A stretch of 36,272 nucleotides of DNA from Aquiluna sp. (GTDB taxonomy: Bacteria; Actinomycetota; Actinomycetes; Actinomycetales; Microbacteriaceae). The DNA is taken from NCBI GenBank assembly GCA_028822985.1, contig JAPKCK010000010.1, positions 1-36,272 of the forward strand, in the 5' to 3' direction. Position 1 is the stretch's first letter, and each line of letters opens with the position of its first letter. The position numbers and the translations under genes were made by a program. Below are positions 16,410-24,472 of the stretch, one piece after another. The notes below the pieces were generated by a model. The model was not told the origin of the DNA. It ran no database searches and saw nothing but the letters and a program-made list of their open reading frames with translations.

Positions 16410-16438
16410 GGCCACTCGATTACTGGCCCCAATAGACT
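16410..16438 (+). promoter_or_regulatory. Leaderless promoter and inverted repeat before the racemase gene
   Basis: TAGACT (16433-16438) lies exactly six bases before the ATG at 16445, so the mRNA should begin at or next to the start codon. Immediately upstream, GGCCA-N9-TGGCC (16410-16428) could be an operator. The 130 bases between the tRNA and the gene hold nothing else I recognise. Confidence 0.5.
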
Positions 16439-16444
16439 CGACCT

Positions 16445-17470
16445 ATGAATAGGCCATTGGTAAAAATTACTGCCGCGGATTACCACACCGCTGGCGAGCC
16501 ATTTCGAATCGTGAGTGCCGGGCTTCCCTCGATCACGGGAGCAACTGTTCTGGACAAGCGAGCTGGGGCTCCCTCAAATCAAGAACTCGAACAAATTAGA
16601 AAGTTACTTGTCAATGAACCCCGGGGTCATGCGGATATGTATGGCGGGTTTATCGTGGAGCCAAACGATGATGGCGCTGATTTCGGTGTGCTGTTCTGGC
16701 ACGGTGATGGCTATTCAACCGCCTGTGGACACGGCACCATTGCGCTGGGCGCCTGGGCTGTAGACACCGGGTTGGTCGCGGCAGAACCGAATGGTGAAAC
16801 AGCAGTCACAATCGACGTTCCATCCGGCAGAGTGCAGGCTCTCGTGACCCAAGAAAACGGCGTTACAACAAAGATTTCCTTTAGGAACGTGTTTTCCCAT
16901 GAAATCGCCGAGGCAGTGCCAGTAGCTCTTGATGATGGCAGGACTGTCTTGGTGGACATTGGTTACGGGGGTGCCAACTACGCAAGTATTGAAGCCAGCA
17001 AACTCGGCCTATCGGTAGAGCCGAAGCATCTAGATGAGCTAATTCGCATCGGCAGGCAGATCAAATGGAAGTTGAACGAGACCCCAGAATCGAATTCGCA
17101 GGCCGATGAGCGCTTAAACGGTATCTACGGAACCATTATTTTTGATGAAATAAATTCAACTGAGACCGAACTTCATCAAAGAAATGTAACCGTTTATGCC
17201 GATGGCCGAGTTGACAGGTCACCTTGTGGCTCTGGAACTGCAGCAAGAATTGCTCAGCTGGCCTATTCCGGCCAGCTAACTAAGTCAATGACCCTAATTC
17301 ACGACTCAATCATCGGGACTAGGTTCTTAGGTCGCATTGAAGAAACCCAAACCAACGGCCAGAGATCCGGCGTTATTCCGGTGATTACCGGAAACGCCTT
17401 CCATGTTGCCAACTCTGAGTTTTTGCTATTGGAAAACGATGAATTAGACACTGGGTTCTCGCTTCGATGA
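16445..17470 (+). CDS. Proline racemase family protein (4-hydroxyproline 2-epimerase/proline racemase-like)
   Basis: A 341-aa member of the proline racemase family, which inverts C-alpha of proline or hydroxyproline without a cofactor using two Cys, or dehydrates trans-3-hydroxyproline when one Cys is replaced. Both positions are Cys here: Cys94 in STACGHGTIALG and Cys261 in DRSPCGSGTAARIA. This argues for an epimerase/racemase rather than a trans-3-hydroxyproline dehydratase, where the second is Thr. Other landmarks: FxxVDxHTxGEP-like start (ITAADYHTAGEPFRIV) and GGANYA near 175-180. No ribosome-binding site; a TAGACT-N6-ATG leaderless start fits. It overlaps the ornithine cyclodeaminase-family gene by 4 bases (ATGA), so both act in one pathway. 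Confidence 0.88.
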   Translation: MNRPLVKITAADYHTAGEPFRIVSAGLPSITGATVLDKRAGAPSNQELEQIRKLLVNEPRGHADMYGGFIVEPNDDGADFGVLFWHGDGYSTACGHGTIALGAWAVDTGLVAAEPNGETAVTIDVPSGRVQALVTQENGVTTKISFRNVFSHEIAEAVPVALDDGRTVLVDIGYGGANYASIEASKLGLSVEPKHLDELIRIGRQIKWKLNETPESNSQADERLNGIYGTIIFDEINSTETELHQRNVTVYADGRVDRSPCGSGTAARIAQLAYSGQLTKSMTLIHDSIIGTRFLGRIEETQTNGQRSGVIPVITGNAFHVANSEFLLLENDELDTGFSLR

Positions 17471-18399
17471 GCGATGTAAGCCCGGCAAAGTGGATAAGTG
17501 AGCAAGAGCTATTCATAAAGTTTGGCTATCGCAAAGCAATCGAAGCAATAACCCATGCATTGACCGGAGGGTTCGACCCTGCAACTGATAAATCCCGCTC
17601 ATTTGTCGAATTCGCATCCGGCCAGGGGCTCGTGATGCCGAGCGAGAATGCCGAGTTTGTAGGACTGAAGTTCGTCACCGTGGCACCCAAGAATCCGGCT
17701 AAAGGGATTCCAAGAATCCAAGGCATCTACACGCTATTTGATGCCAAAACTCTCGCTCCTCTTGCCCAGTGTGATGGCGCCGCCCTTACTCTTCTAAGGA
17801 CTTCCTGCGTCACAGCAGCCATGGTGCAAAAGTTGGATTTGCCAGAGAGTCCAAAGCTGGTTGTTTTTGGGTCTGGGCCGCAGGCCTTTGCCCACATTGT
17901 CGCAATTTCAGCAGTGTCAACGCCGAGTGGAATTCGCATATTGGCCAGGAACACCCCCGGGGTTGAGAAGCTGATTGTTGACCTCAGGTCCCATGGCATT
18001 GAGGCGGCTGCGGGTTCAACCAAGGACCTTGCGGAGGCGGACCTGGTTGTTACTGCAACTACGGCCAGAGAGCCCCTATTTGCCGCAGAGCAAGTGCAGA
18101 AGACCGCAATCGTGGCGGCGATTGGTTCTCACGAACCAAGCGCTAGAGAATTACCTGGAAACCTTCTGGGGATTGGGACGGTTTTCATCGAAGATCGATC
18201 AGCCGCGTTGAGAGAGGCCGGTGATGTCATCATGGCAATCAACGAAGGCTTCGTTACCGAGGAAGATCTCGTGGAGGTGAAAAATCTATTCACCTCTGAG
18301 CAAAAGATAGACAGTCAGTCCCTGAGAATTTACAAATCATCCGGGATGCCCTGGCAGGACCTTGCGATTTTTGGCGCGGCTTATAGGGCTCTGATCTAA
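17467..18399 (+). CDS. Ornithine cyclodeaminase/mu-crystallin family protein (probable ketimine or pyrroline-2-carboxylate reductase)
   Basis: A 310-aa NAD(P)-binding protein of the OCD/mu-crystallin family. The Rossmann motif appears as VVFGSGPQAFAH near 135-146 (GSGPQA for the usual GTGxQA); the N-terminal LTLLRTSCVTAAM matches the family's substrate-Arg segment; the C-terminal half has EDRSAALREAGDV. Members either cyclise ornithine to proline or reduce delta1-pyrroline-2-carboxylate/cyclic ketimines. Coupling by ATGA to a proline racemase family gene favours the second: an LhpI-like step in hydroxyproline or D-proline breakdown. This assignment is inference. Confidence 0.85.
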   Translation: MSDVSPAKWISEQELFIKFGYRKAIEAITHALTGGFDPATDKSRSFVEFASGQGLVMPSENAEFVGLKFVTVAPKNPAKGIPRIQGIYTLFDAKTLAPLAQCDGAALTLLRTSCVTAAMVQKLDLPESPKLVVFGSGPQAFAHIVAISAVSTPSGIRILARNTPGVEKLIVDLRSHGIEAAAGSTKDLAEADLVVTATTAREPLFAAEQVQKTAIVAAIGSHEPSARELPGNLLGIGTVFIEDRSAALREAGDVIMAINEGFVTEEDLVEVKNLFTSEQKIDSQSLRIYKSSGMPWQDLAIFGAAYRALI

Positions 18400-18403
18400 G
18401 TTC

Positions 18404-18682
18404 TTATTTTGCGCGCAATGCGCTTATCAGAGCCAAGCCCCCGGCAATTAGGACCATGGCTGGCGGGATGAAGTTTAGAGGCGAGTACCAATCGGTGGCG
18501 CTGTTGACGATTACGAACGCTACTCCAGCGACACCAAGCGCGAGCAGGAGCCATGCAATCGCCCTGGTTGACTGGGGGTCTATCTTCTGAAGATCTTCCC
18601 TTGACTGAGCGGTTGTTTTGCCGCAACTTGGGCAATTAAAATTAGACTCGGAAATTTCACTCTGGCAGTTTTTGCATTTCAT
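18404..18682 (-). CDS. Zinc-ribbon small membrane protein
   Basis: A 92-aa protein: N-terminal zinc ribbon CKNCQ...CPSCG (four Cys at 3, 6, 17, 20), a short linker, then two hydrophobic helices at about 42-60 and 70-89. No specific family recognised; such zinc-ribbon membrane proteins are often poorly characterised. A leaderless start is likely: TAACCT (18694-18689) is exactly six bases before the ATG. It converges on the OCD-family gene, 4 bases apart. Confidence 0.8.
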   Translation of the reverse strand: MKCKNCQSEISESNFNCPSCGKTTAQSREDLQKIDPQSTRAIAWLLLALGVAGVAFVIVNSATDWYSPLNFIPPAMVLIAGGLALISALRAK

Positions 18683-18688
18683 GGCTTT

Positions 18689-18694
18689 AGGTTA
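18689..18694 (-). promoter_or_regulatory. -10 element TAACCT of the zinc-ribbon gene
   Basis: TAACCT-N6-ATG, the leaderless arrangement seen repeatedly in this window. Confidence 0.5.
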
Positions 18695-18698
18695 TTAC

Positions 18699-18848
18699 TT
18701 ATCTAAAGTCTGGGTTCACTAAATCAATAACCTGAGGGCCTGCCACCAAGACGATTGCCAGCACAAAAAGCGCTAGACCAATTCGTTTCCACATTTTTTC
18801 TAGTTGGCTGGGATCCCTAGGTTCTTTCGGGTTCTGTTTATCAGTCAT
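18699..18848 (-). CDS. Single-pass membrane miniprotein, 49 aa
   Basis: MTDKQNPKEPRDPSQLEKMW, then a transmembrane helix (about residues 22-41) and a short PQVIDLVNPDFR tail. Supported by a TAGGCT-N6-ATG promoter/start arrangement, a GGAGAC just before ATG, and ordinary codon use. Family unknown. It lies directly upstream of, and codirectional with, the zinc-ribbon protein, which has its own promoter hexamer overlapping this gene's 3' end. Confidence 0.7.
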   Translation of the reverse strand: MTDKQNPKEPRDPSQLEKMWKRIGLALFVLAIVLVAGPQVIDLVNPDFR

Positions 18849-18854
18849 GTCTCC

Positions 18855-18860
18855 AGCCTA
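18855..18860 (-). promoter_or_regulatory. -10 element TAGGCT of the 49-aa gene
   Basis: TAGGCT exactly six bases before ATG. The 128-base stretch from 18849 to the next gene otherwise holds only a 34-codon minus-strand frame that lacks a start codon. Confidence 0.5.
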
Positions 18861-18977
18861 CTTCTTGCCTCTGGCGGGGGCGGGCTTTGACCTGCTGGCA
18901 GTTACACTTGCCCAAACGGGTAGCAGCTCTGCTGGAGTTTCATTTAGAGTCGTCGCCCTTTTCTAGATTGGAAAACC

Positions 18978-19901
18978 TTGAAGAACAATCTCGTGGCGCT
19001 GGAGCCTAGGCAGTTTCCAGAATACGCCCAGGCAATCGCCGATTCCGGTGGTCAGGTGACTGCAATCACTGCTTCTACACAAGCCCTTATCTGGACCGAC
19101 TACTCCTCGCCCGAGGCCTTGCAGGCGATACTCATTGCTAACCCGCAGCTTGAGTGGGTGCAGCTGCCATTTGCCGGAGTTGATGCTTTTGGTGAGATTT
19201 TGAAAAGTCCAATTATTTTTACCAGTGCCAAGCGGTCCTACTCTGAACCAGTTGCTGAGCACGCCCTCGCACTTTGCTTATCTTTGGCAAGGATCATTCC
19301 GGAGAGAGTAAGGACCAAGAACTGGGGCAGGCAGTTTGCCGATTCTGTCTATGATGAGGATGTTTTGATTGTTGGTGGTGGCGGTATTGCCGAGGAGCTT
19401 GCGTCACTGCTTACCCCATTTCGGTCCAAGGTAACGGTGTTGAGGAACAGGCCCAACGAGCCTTTTCTCGAGGGCTTCACGGGACGAGTTGTTTCGTTTG
19501 ATCACTTTGACCACGAGTTAGCGAAAGCAAAGTTTGTGATTCTGGCTTGCGCTTTGACTGAGACCACGAGGTTCTTGTTTGATGCTCGAGCCTTCGGGCT
19601 AATGCGCAAGGATTCGTATTTAGTGAACATCGCAAGGGGAGAGGTTGTGAACCAAGAGGACTTGGTTCAAGCGTTAAAATCGGGCAGCATTGCGGCAGCG
19701 GCAACCGATGTTACTTACCCAGAGCCCTTGCCAGCAGATCATGAAATGTGGCGGCTGGATAATTTGCTCATCACGCCCCACACCGCAGACACCAAAGAGA
19801 TTGTGACGAGGCTATTTTCGGATCGACTTAGAGTGAACGTGGCGGCTTGGCTTGCAGAAAAGCCGCTAGTCGGCGTTGTCGATGCTGAGCTGGGTTATTA
19901 G
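18978..19901 (+). CDS. D-isomer-specific 2-hydroxyacid dehydrogenase
   Basis: A 307-aa NAD-dependent dehydrogenase interconverting a 2-oxoacid and its D-2-hydroxyacid. Rossmann motif IVGGGGIAEE at 131-140; catalytic Arg220 (NIARGEVV), Glu249 (YPEPLP) and His268 (TPHTADT) are all present. Substrate cannot be read from sequence; the short N-terminal domain and the lack of an ACT domain argue against SerA. TTG start at 18978, eight bases after a TAGATT hexamer. It converges on the DgcA-like gene 15 bases away and could process 2-oxoacids arising from amino acids. Confidence 0.88.
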   Translation: MKNNLVALEPRQFPEYAQAIADSGGQVTAITASTQALIWTDYSSPEALQAILIANPQLEWVQLPFAGVDAFGEILKSPIIFTSAKRSYSEPVAEHALALCLSLARIIPERVRTKNWGRQFADSVYDEDVLIVGGGGIAEELASLLTPFRSKVTVLRNRPNEPFLEGFTGRVVSFDHFDHELAKAKFVILACALTETTRFLFDARAFGLMRKDSYLVNIARGEVVNQEDLVQALKSGSIAAAATDVTYPEPLPADHEMWRLDNLLITPHTADTKEIVTRLFSDRLRVNVAAWLAEKPLVGVVDAELGY

Positions 19902-19915
19902 GTGAGAGTGGAGCT

Positions 19916-20893
19916 CTAGCCCCAAAGCTTTGGGCTAAACACTTCTACTTTTCCACCGGGCAGGTAGTTCAAGCCGCTTGGAATATCTTGGGCTATCAAT
20001 AGAGGCCCATCGATATCTACAAACTCAGAATGCTGACCAATGACATAGGCCGGGGCCATTGACAGCGAGGTGCCGGTCATATTCCCAACCATTATCGACT
20101 TACCGTCTTTTTTGGCAACCTCAACAATTTGCAATGCTTCTGTCAGGCCGCCGCATTTATCCAGCTTTATGTTTATCACCTGGAAGTTTTTTGAATTGGC
20201 TCCATATTCGCTGAGGTTTAGAACACTCTCGTCCCCGCCCAAAGGAATGGGAGAAACAAAGCCGTCAAGTTCAGAGTCGTTGCCTCGAGCTAGCGGCTGC
20301 TCGATCATCTTTATACCCAGGTCGCTTAGGGCTGGAATGAAATTCTTGAGCTGTTCGAAATGCCAGCCTTGATTCACATCGACAACCAGGTTCGCATCTG
20401 GTCTTGCTAGTCGTATCGCGGATAGCTTGTCGACTGGCTCGTGATCGTCGAGCTTAATTTTTAGGTTGAGAAAATCGCTTAGCTCTTTTGCTCTGCTGGC
20501 CATCTGCTGTGGTGTGCCGATACCTATGGTCGCCACGGTATTTAGCTGTTTGGGCTTGATCCCAACCAGCTCCCAAATGCTGGCATCTCTAATCTTGCAT
20601 TCCAAATCCCACATCGCAGAGTCAAGCGCGTTTCGGGCCCCATTAGGCGGCATTAGTTCGTTGAGGTCTTGACGTGTGGCACCTTGCTCGATTTGGGGCT
20701 TTATTTCTTCAAGATCTCTCAGCATCTTGGCCTGATCGTCTCCCAAGTAATAAGCGCCAACACCTTCGCCCCTACCAATAAACCCATCTTGTTCGAGGGT
20801 CACCCAAACCGCATTTAGCTCAAGAAAGGTGTAGCCGGTGATAACAAAGGGTGAGTGCAAAGCGAAATCCCGGCGCTCAATTGTCATCCTCAT
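19916..20893 (-). CDS. dgcA: N-acetyl-D-glutamate racemase (DgcA-like) / dipeptide epimerase, enolase superfamily
   Basis: A 325-aa enolase-superfamily protein of the muconate-lactonising subgroup. All functional residues are visible: Lys145/Lys147 of the KxK general base (LKIKLD), metal ligands Asp172 (VDVNQ), Glu198 (IEQPL) and Asp221 (GGDES), and Lys243 (NIKLDKCGG) as the second base. By sequence alone this would be called an L-Ala-D/L-Glu (dipeptide) epimerase. The direct ATGA coupling to a DUF1611 gene matches the dgcN-dgcA pair of the D-glutamate catabolic pathway, in which DgcA converts N-acetyl-D-Glu to N-acetyl-L-Glu. I prefer DgcA, with dipeptide epimerase as the alternative. Confidence 0.82.
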   Translation of the reverse strand: MRMTIERRDFALHSPFVITGYTFLELNAVWVTLEQDGFIGRGEGVGAYYLGDDQAKMLRDLEEIKPQIEQGATRQDLNELMPPNGARNALDSAMWDLECKIRDASIWELVGIKPKQLNTVATIGIGTPQQMASRAKELSDFLNLKIKLDDHEPVDKLSAIRLARPDANLVVDVNQGWHFEQLKNFIPALSDLGIKMIEQPLARGNDSELDGFVSPIPLGGDESVLNLSEYGANSKNFQVINIKLDKCGGLTEALQIVEVAKKDGKSIMVGNMTGTSLSMAPAYVIGQHSEFVDIDGPLLIAQDIPSGLNYLPGGKVEVFSPKLWG

Positions 20894-21906
20894 TTTTGGC
20901 CCAGAAGATTATCAATTACCGCGTCGAGTCCGGCTACCAGCGGGTCCATGGTGGGGAGGTCATAGAGAGAGCTCAGATTAGTAAGGTACGCGGCCCGCTC
21001 GTGATCCGGCAGCCCGCTCGTATTGACGCTGATTCCGACGCATCTAATTTCAGGGTTCACGCTTCTGGCGATTTCAATGGTTCGATCGATCACGGCTGGA
21101 ATGCTCGGCAATTCAAAATCGGGCCAGCCCTTGATATGGGTGCGAAGTGCTTCGGTGCAAACCACAAAGGCATCTGGTTGCGAGCCCACTAGCAGACCGG
21201 TGCTTACTGATGAGTAGCCCGGGTGAAACAAGCTTCCCTGACCCTCGATTATGTCCCAGTGATCGGGGTGATTGTCAGGAGAAATCATTTCCGCCGCACC
21301 CGAAAGGAAGTCGGCAACAACGGCATCAATCGGGATACCGCTTCCGGCAATCATGATGCCAGTTTGGCCGGAAGCGCGGAAGTCAGCATCGATGCCCCGT
21401 TCTTGCAGTCGGTTAGCGATCGCTAAAGCTGTGTACTTCTTGCCCAGTGCGCAATCGGTACCAACTGTCAGAAGTCTTTTTCCAGTTCGTTTTTTACCGG
21501 TTCCGACAGGAATGTCCTTTGGTGGCACCCGAATGTCAACCAGCTTTGTCCCAGACGCGTTAGCTACCGAAACCAGAGCGGGAATGTCATTCAACTTCGT
21601 GTGAACTCCCGCGACGATGTCCATGCCCGCCTGCAAGGCGGCAACCAGGGTTGGCATCCAAGCCTCTGGAATTGCGCCGCCCACGGCCGATGTTCCAATG
21701 ACTAGTGATTTAGCTCCGGCTTCGGCCGCGCTCGCCACGCTGTGCTTACTAAGGCCTAAATCGATCGTGCCGCCCTCGAGGCTCAGCTGGCCCATGCAGC
21801 TTTCTGGCCGCCACTTGGCGAGCCCTGCAGCGGTCTTGGCATAGATTGGCTCAGTCTCGCTGCCAATAAATAAGAGGTAGGGGGTGCGGAGCGTGATTGT
21901 TGTCAA
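20890..21906 (-). CDS. dgcN: DUF1611 protein, D-glutamate N-acetyltransferase (DgcN-like)
   Basis: A 338-aa DUF1611 protein. N-terminal Rossmann-like domain (KSLVIGTSAVGGAIPEAW near 67-83) and C-terminal P-loop-like domain with VGTDCALGKKYTA at 148-160, the family's nucleotide/CoA-binding loop; IIEGQGSLFHPGYSSVS near 225-241 is also conserved. DUF1611 proteins paired with an enolase-superfamily epimerase include DgcN, which N-acetylates D-glutamate. TTG start at 21906 with GAGGA close upstream; shares ATGA with dgcA. No acetyl-glutamate deacetylase is in the window, so the last step must be encoded elsewhere. Confidence 0.82.
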   Translation of the reverse strand: MTTITLRTPYLLFIGSETEPIYAKTAAGLAKWRPESCMGQLSLEGGTIDLGLSKHSVASAAEAGAKSLVIGTSAVGGAIPEAWMPTLVAALQAGMDIVAGVHTKLNDIPALVSVANASGTKLVDIRVPPKDIPVGTGKKRTGKRLLTVGTDCALGKKYTALAIANRLQERGIDADFRASGQTGIMIAGSGIPIDAVVADFLSGAAEMISPDNHPDHWDIIEGQGSLFHPGYSSVSTGLLVGSQPDAFVVCTEALRTHIKGWPDFELPSIPAVIDRTIEIARSVNPEIRCVGISVNTSGLPDHERAAYLTNLSSLYDLPTMDPLVAGLDAVIDNLLGQK

Positions 21907-21984
21907 TTGATCCTCGCCGGATTAGATTTCCACTTCATTCTTCACTCTAACTAGGTTTGTGGCTTGAAGTTTCGCTTCTTAGTT

Positions 21985-22353
21985 CTAGGGCATTTGGCAC
22001 TCTGGGGTGCCGCCCGGGAGGCGATGCCGATTAGCCGCGACCAAGTAGTAAATGGGCTTTGCGATGTTTCTCACTACCGGGAGCTTTAGGAGCCAGCCAG
22101 CTAGCGCCCAAATCGTTTTCGATTCGATTAGTGCCTGGGCAATAGCTGCCGCCGCAACGAATCTTTTGCTACCAGACACGAAGTAGACCGCCTTGGATGT
22201 TAGCTCGGAGGTCAGACCTAAAGACCCGAGGTCTAATTTTTGGTACGGTTCAATCGCAATTTTGTTGTTGGTCATTCTGCGAAGCAGCCTTGCACTGGAG
22301 CTGCAGAAAGCGCAGTCCCCGTCGAAAATAAGAACTTGTTTACTTGCGCTCAT
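21985..22353 (-). CDS. DCC family thiol-disulfide oxidoreductase-like protein (DUF393)
   Basis: A 122-aa DUF393 protein. The family signature DGDCAFC at 11-17 (Asp11, Asp13, CxxC at 14-17) follows a beta strand VLIF; a later hydrophobic segment IYYLVAANRHRLPG is typical of the family. Predicted thioredoxin-like fold, function unproven. Leaderless: TAGGCT (22365-22360) is exactly six bases before ATG. Divergent from trkH. Confidence 0.88.
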   Translation of the reverse strand: MSASKQVLIFDGDCAFCSSSARLLRRMTNNKIAIEPYQKLDLGSLGLTSELTSKAVYFVSGSKRFVAAAAIAQALIESKTIWALAGWLLKLPVVRNIAKPIYYLVAANRHRLPGGTPECQMP

Positions 22354-22359
22354 CGGTTA

Positions 22360-22418
22360 AGCCTAATGCGGTGTAATGTTTTGGGGTTGTATTGGTTTTA
22401 CTACAGGAGGCGTAGGCT
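22360..22418. promoter_or_regulatory. Divergent leaderless promoters of the DCC gene and trkH
   Basis: TAGGCT occurs on both strands: minus 22365-22360, six bases before the DCC ATG, and plus 22413-22418, six bases before the trkH GTG. An AGGAGG at 22405-22410 precedes the second hexamer but is 14 bases from the start, too far for an ordinary ribosome-binding site. Confidence 0.6.
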
Positions 22419-22424
22419 AAAAGC

Positions 22425-23792
22425 GTGAACCAATTAGGTCGCAAGCGATCCATGCACCCAACACAGATCGTAGTTATTGCGTTCGGTGCGGCGGCAATTG
22501 TTGGCACCCTGTTGCTTTTGCTCCCAATATCAACATCCGCCGGAAATAACACAACTCTGGTCACGGCATTTTTCACCGCCGTTTCCGCTGTTTGCATTAC
22601 AGGTTTGACCGTCGTGGACACCGCGACCCACTGGTCCGGATTCGGGCACTTCGTGATTTTGATTTTGATTCAACTCGGTGGTCTCGGAATAGTCGCCTTT
22701 GCAACTCTCCTTGGCTTGCTGATTTCCGGTCGCATTAGCCTTAGAGATCGAATGAACACCTTGTCCGAGGCCAAGATTGTTGGCGCAGATAACGTTTCTA
22801 AATTGCTCGGTCGAATTCTGTTGGTTTATTTCGGCTTCGAGCTAATCCTGGCTACGTACCTAAGCATTAGATTGCACTTCAGCTACGGGGAGGAAGTTCT
22901 TCGTTCAATTTGGCACGGTACTTTTCACGCGATTTCAGCTTTCAATAATGGCGGTTTTTCGCTTTACACCGACAGCATGATGGGTTTTAGCAAGGACATG
23001 TTTTTCATTGCCCCGGTGATGCTGGCCGTGATTGTCGGAGGACTTGGGTTCCCTGTTCTAATCGAGCTACATGAGCGGCTGTGGCGTTTGCGATTGAAGC
23101 CAGGCGGAAAGCCAAAGCGCTTTAGCCTTCACACCAGGCTTACTCTCTGGATGACCATTAGCCTGATCGGTCTTGGAGCACTATTTATAGGACTACTTGA
23201 GTGGAATAATCCTGGAACCCTCGGGGGCTTGAACACCTGGGACAAAGTGGTAAACACCCTCTTCTCGGCTGTCATGCCGCGTTCGGGTGGTTTTAACTCG
23301 ATAGACATCTCTTTGATGGACCCTGCCACTTGGCTTGGCATAGACCTACTGATGTTTATCGGTGGCGGTTCGGCTTCCACCGCCGGCGGCATAAAGGTGA
23401 CCACGATTGCCGTTTTGATTTTTATTGTTTACACCGAAATTCGCGGCGAGACTGCGGTGAACGTTGGAAATCGCAGACTTCCTCGTTCGATTCAGCGTCA
23501 GGCTCTTACTTTGGTGGCTCTTAGCACGACGGCTATTTTGGGCACGACTTTGCTTTTTGCCGCCACAACTGACTTCTCACTGGACGAGATACTTTTCGAC
23601 GTGGTCTCGGCTGCCGCGACGGTAGGACTTTCAACCGGTATAACCGCTGAATTACCGGCGTTCCACCAATTTTGGCTCGCATTTTTGATGTTTATTGGTC
23701 GGTTGGGACCCGTTGTTGTTGCGTCAGCACTTGCTCTTCGAATCACAAAGAGGCACTATGAATTACCAAAGGAAAGGCCCCTAATTGGCTAA
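22425..23792 (+). CDS. ktrB: Potassium uptake channel subunit TrkH/KtrB
   Basis: A 455-aa K+ translocating subunit of the Trk/Ktr family. Four pore-loop repeats can be seen: AVCITGLTVVDT, AISAFNNGGFSLY, VMPRSGGFNSIDI and ATVGLSTGIT, each with the filter Gly. About eight to ten membrane helices. With the RCK protein encoded next it forms a regulated K+ uptake system. GTG start directly defined by TAGGCT-N6-GTG. The last codons overlap the next gene by 8 bases. Confidence 0.95.
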   Translation: MNQLGRKRSMHPTQIVVIAFGAAAIVGTLLLLLPISTSAGNNTTLVTAFFTAVSAVCITGLTVVDTATHWSGFGHFVILILIQLGGLGIVAFATLLGLLISGRISLRDRMNTLSEAKIVGADNVSKLLGRILLVYFGFELILATYLSIRLHFSYGEEVLRSIWHGTFHAISAFNNGGFSLYTDSMMGFSKDMFFIAPVMLAVIVGGLGFPVLIELHERLWRLRLKPGGKPKRFSLHTRLTLWMTISLIGLGALFIGLLEWNNPGTLGGLNTWDKVVNTLFSAVMPRSGGFNSIDISLMDPATWLGIDLLMFIGGGSASTAGGIKVTTIAVLIFIVYTEIRGETAVNVGNRRLPRSIQRQALTLVALSTTAILGTTLLFAATTDFSLDEILFDVVSAAATVGLSTGITAELPAFHQFWLAFLMFIGRLGPVVVASALALRITKRHYELPKERPLIG

Positions 23793-24465
23793 AGAGAAAG
23801 CAAAGCGACGAATTCTGCACACAAACGTCATCGTTATTGGCCTGGGTCGTTTTGGGTCTTCGTTGGCCAGAGAGCTAGTTCGAACTGGACACGAGGTTCT
23901 CGGTGTTGATACCGATGAGAAGCTGGTTCAACAAATGGCTCAGGAACTTACCCACACCGTCAAGGCTGACTGCACCGACGAGGCCGTATTGTCTGAACTT
24001 GGCATTCAGGAGTTTGATGCTGCCGTCGTGGCAATCGGGGCAGATATCGAGGCCAGCATTTTGACCACCTCGCTGCTGTTGCAACTGGGTGTTCCAAACG
24101 TCTGGGCAAAAGCCAACTCAAAATCTCACGGTCGCATCTTGGAGCAACTAGGTGCTCACCACGTGGTGTTCCCAGAGTTTGAGATGGGTAAGCGAGTGGC
24201 GCACATGGTTTCGGGCGAGTCACTTGACTATGTCCCAATCGACAACGATTTTGTGATGATCAAGTCAAAAGTTCCGGAGTCATTTCACAACAAAAATTTG
24301 GCGGAGCTGAAAATTAGAACCAACTATGAAGTGACCGTGGTTGCGGTCACAAAGGGCGATGGTAAATATTCGCCAGCATTCCCCGAGACCGTTCTGGAGT
24401 TAGGCGATCAAATAGTTGTGGCTGGCCAAGTGGAACCGTTGAATAAGTTCTGCCGGGTTATTTAG
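23785..24465 (+). CDS. ktrA: Potassium uptake regulatory subunit TrkA/KtrA (RCK)
   Basis: A 226-aa RCK protein: N-terminal Rossmann domain with VIGLGRFGSSLAREL at about 11-25 and Asp of VDTDEKLV binding the nucleotide; C-terminal TrkA-C domain from about 145. Peripheral gating subunit of the channel encoded just upstream, responding to nucleotides. TTG start with GGAAAGG seven bases upstream, inside the 3' end of ktrB. Confidence 0.94.
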   Translation: MAKEKAKRRILHTNVIVIGLGRFGSSLARELVRTGHEVLGVDTDEKLVQQMAQELTHTVKADCTDEAVLSELGIQEFDAAVVAIGADIEASILTTSLLLQLGVPNVWAKANSKSHGRILEQLGAHHVVFPEFEMGKRVAHMVSGESLDYVPIDNDFVMIKSKVPESFHNKNLAELKIRTNYEVTVVAVTKGDGKYSPAFPETVLELGDQIVVAGQVEPLNKFCRVI

Positions 24466-24472
24466 GCAGCCT

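Noticed and set aside
18862-18970. A 34-codon minus-strand frame rich in Ala, Pro and Lys
   Set aside because: It has no start codon after the upstream stop and no ribosome-binding site.
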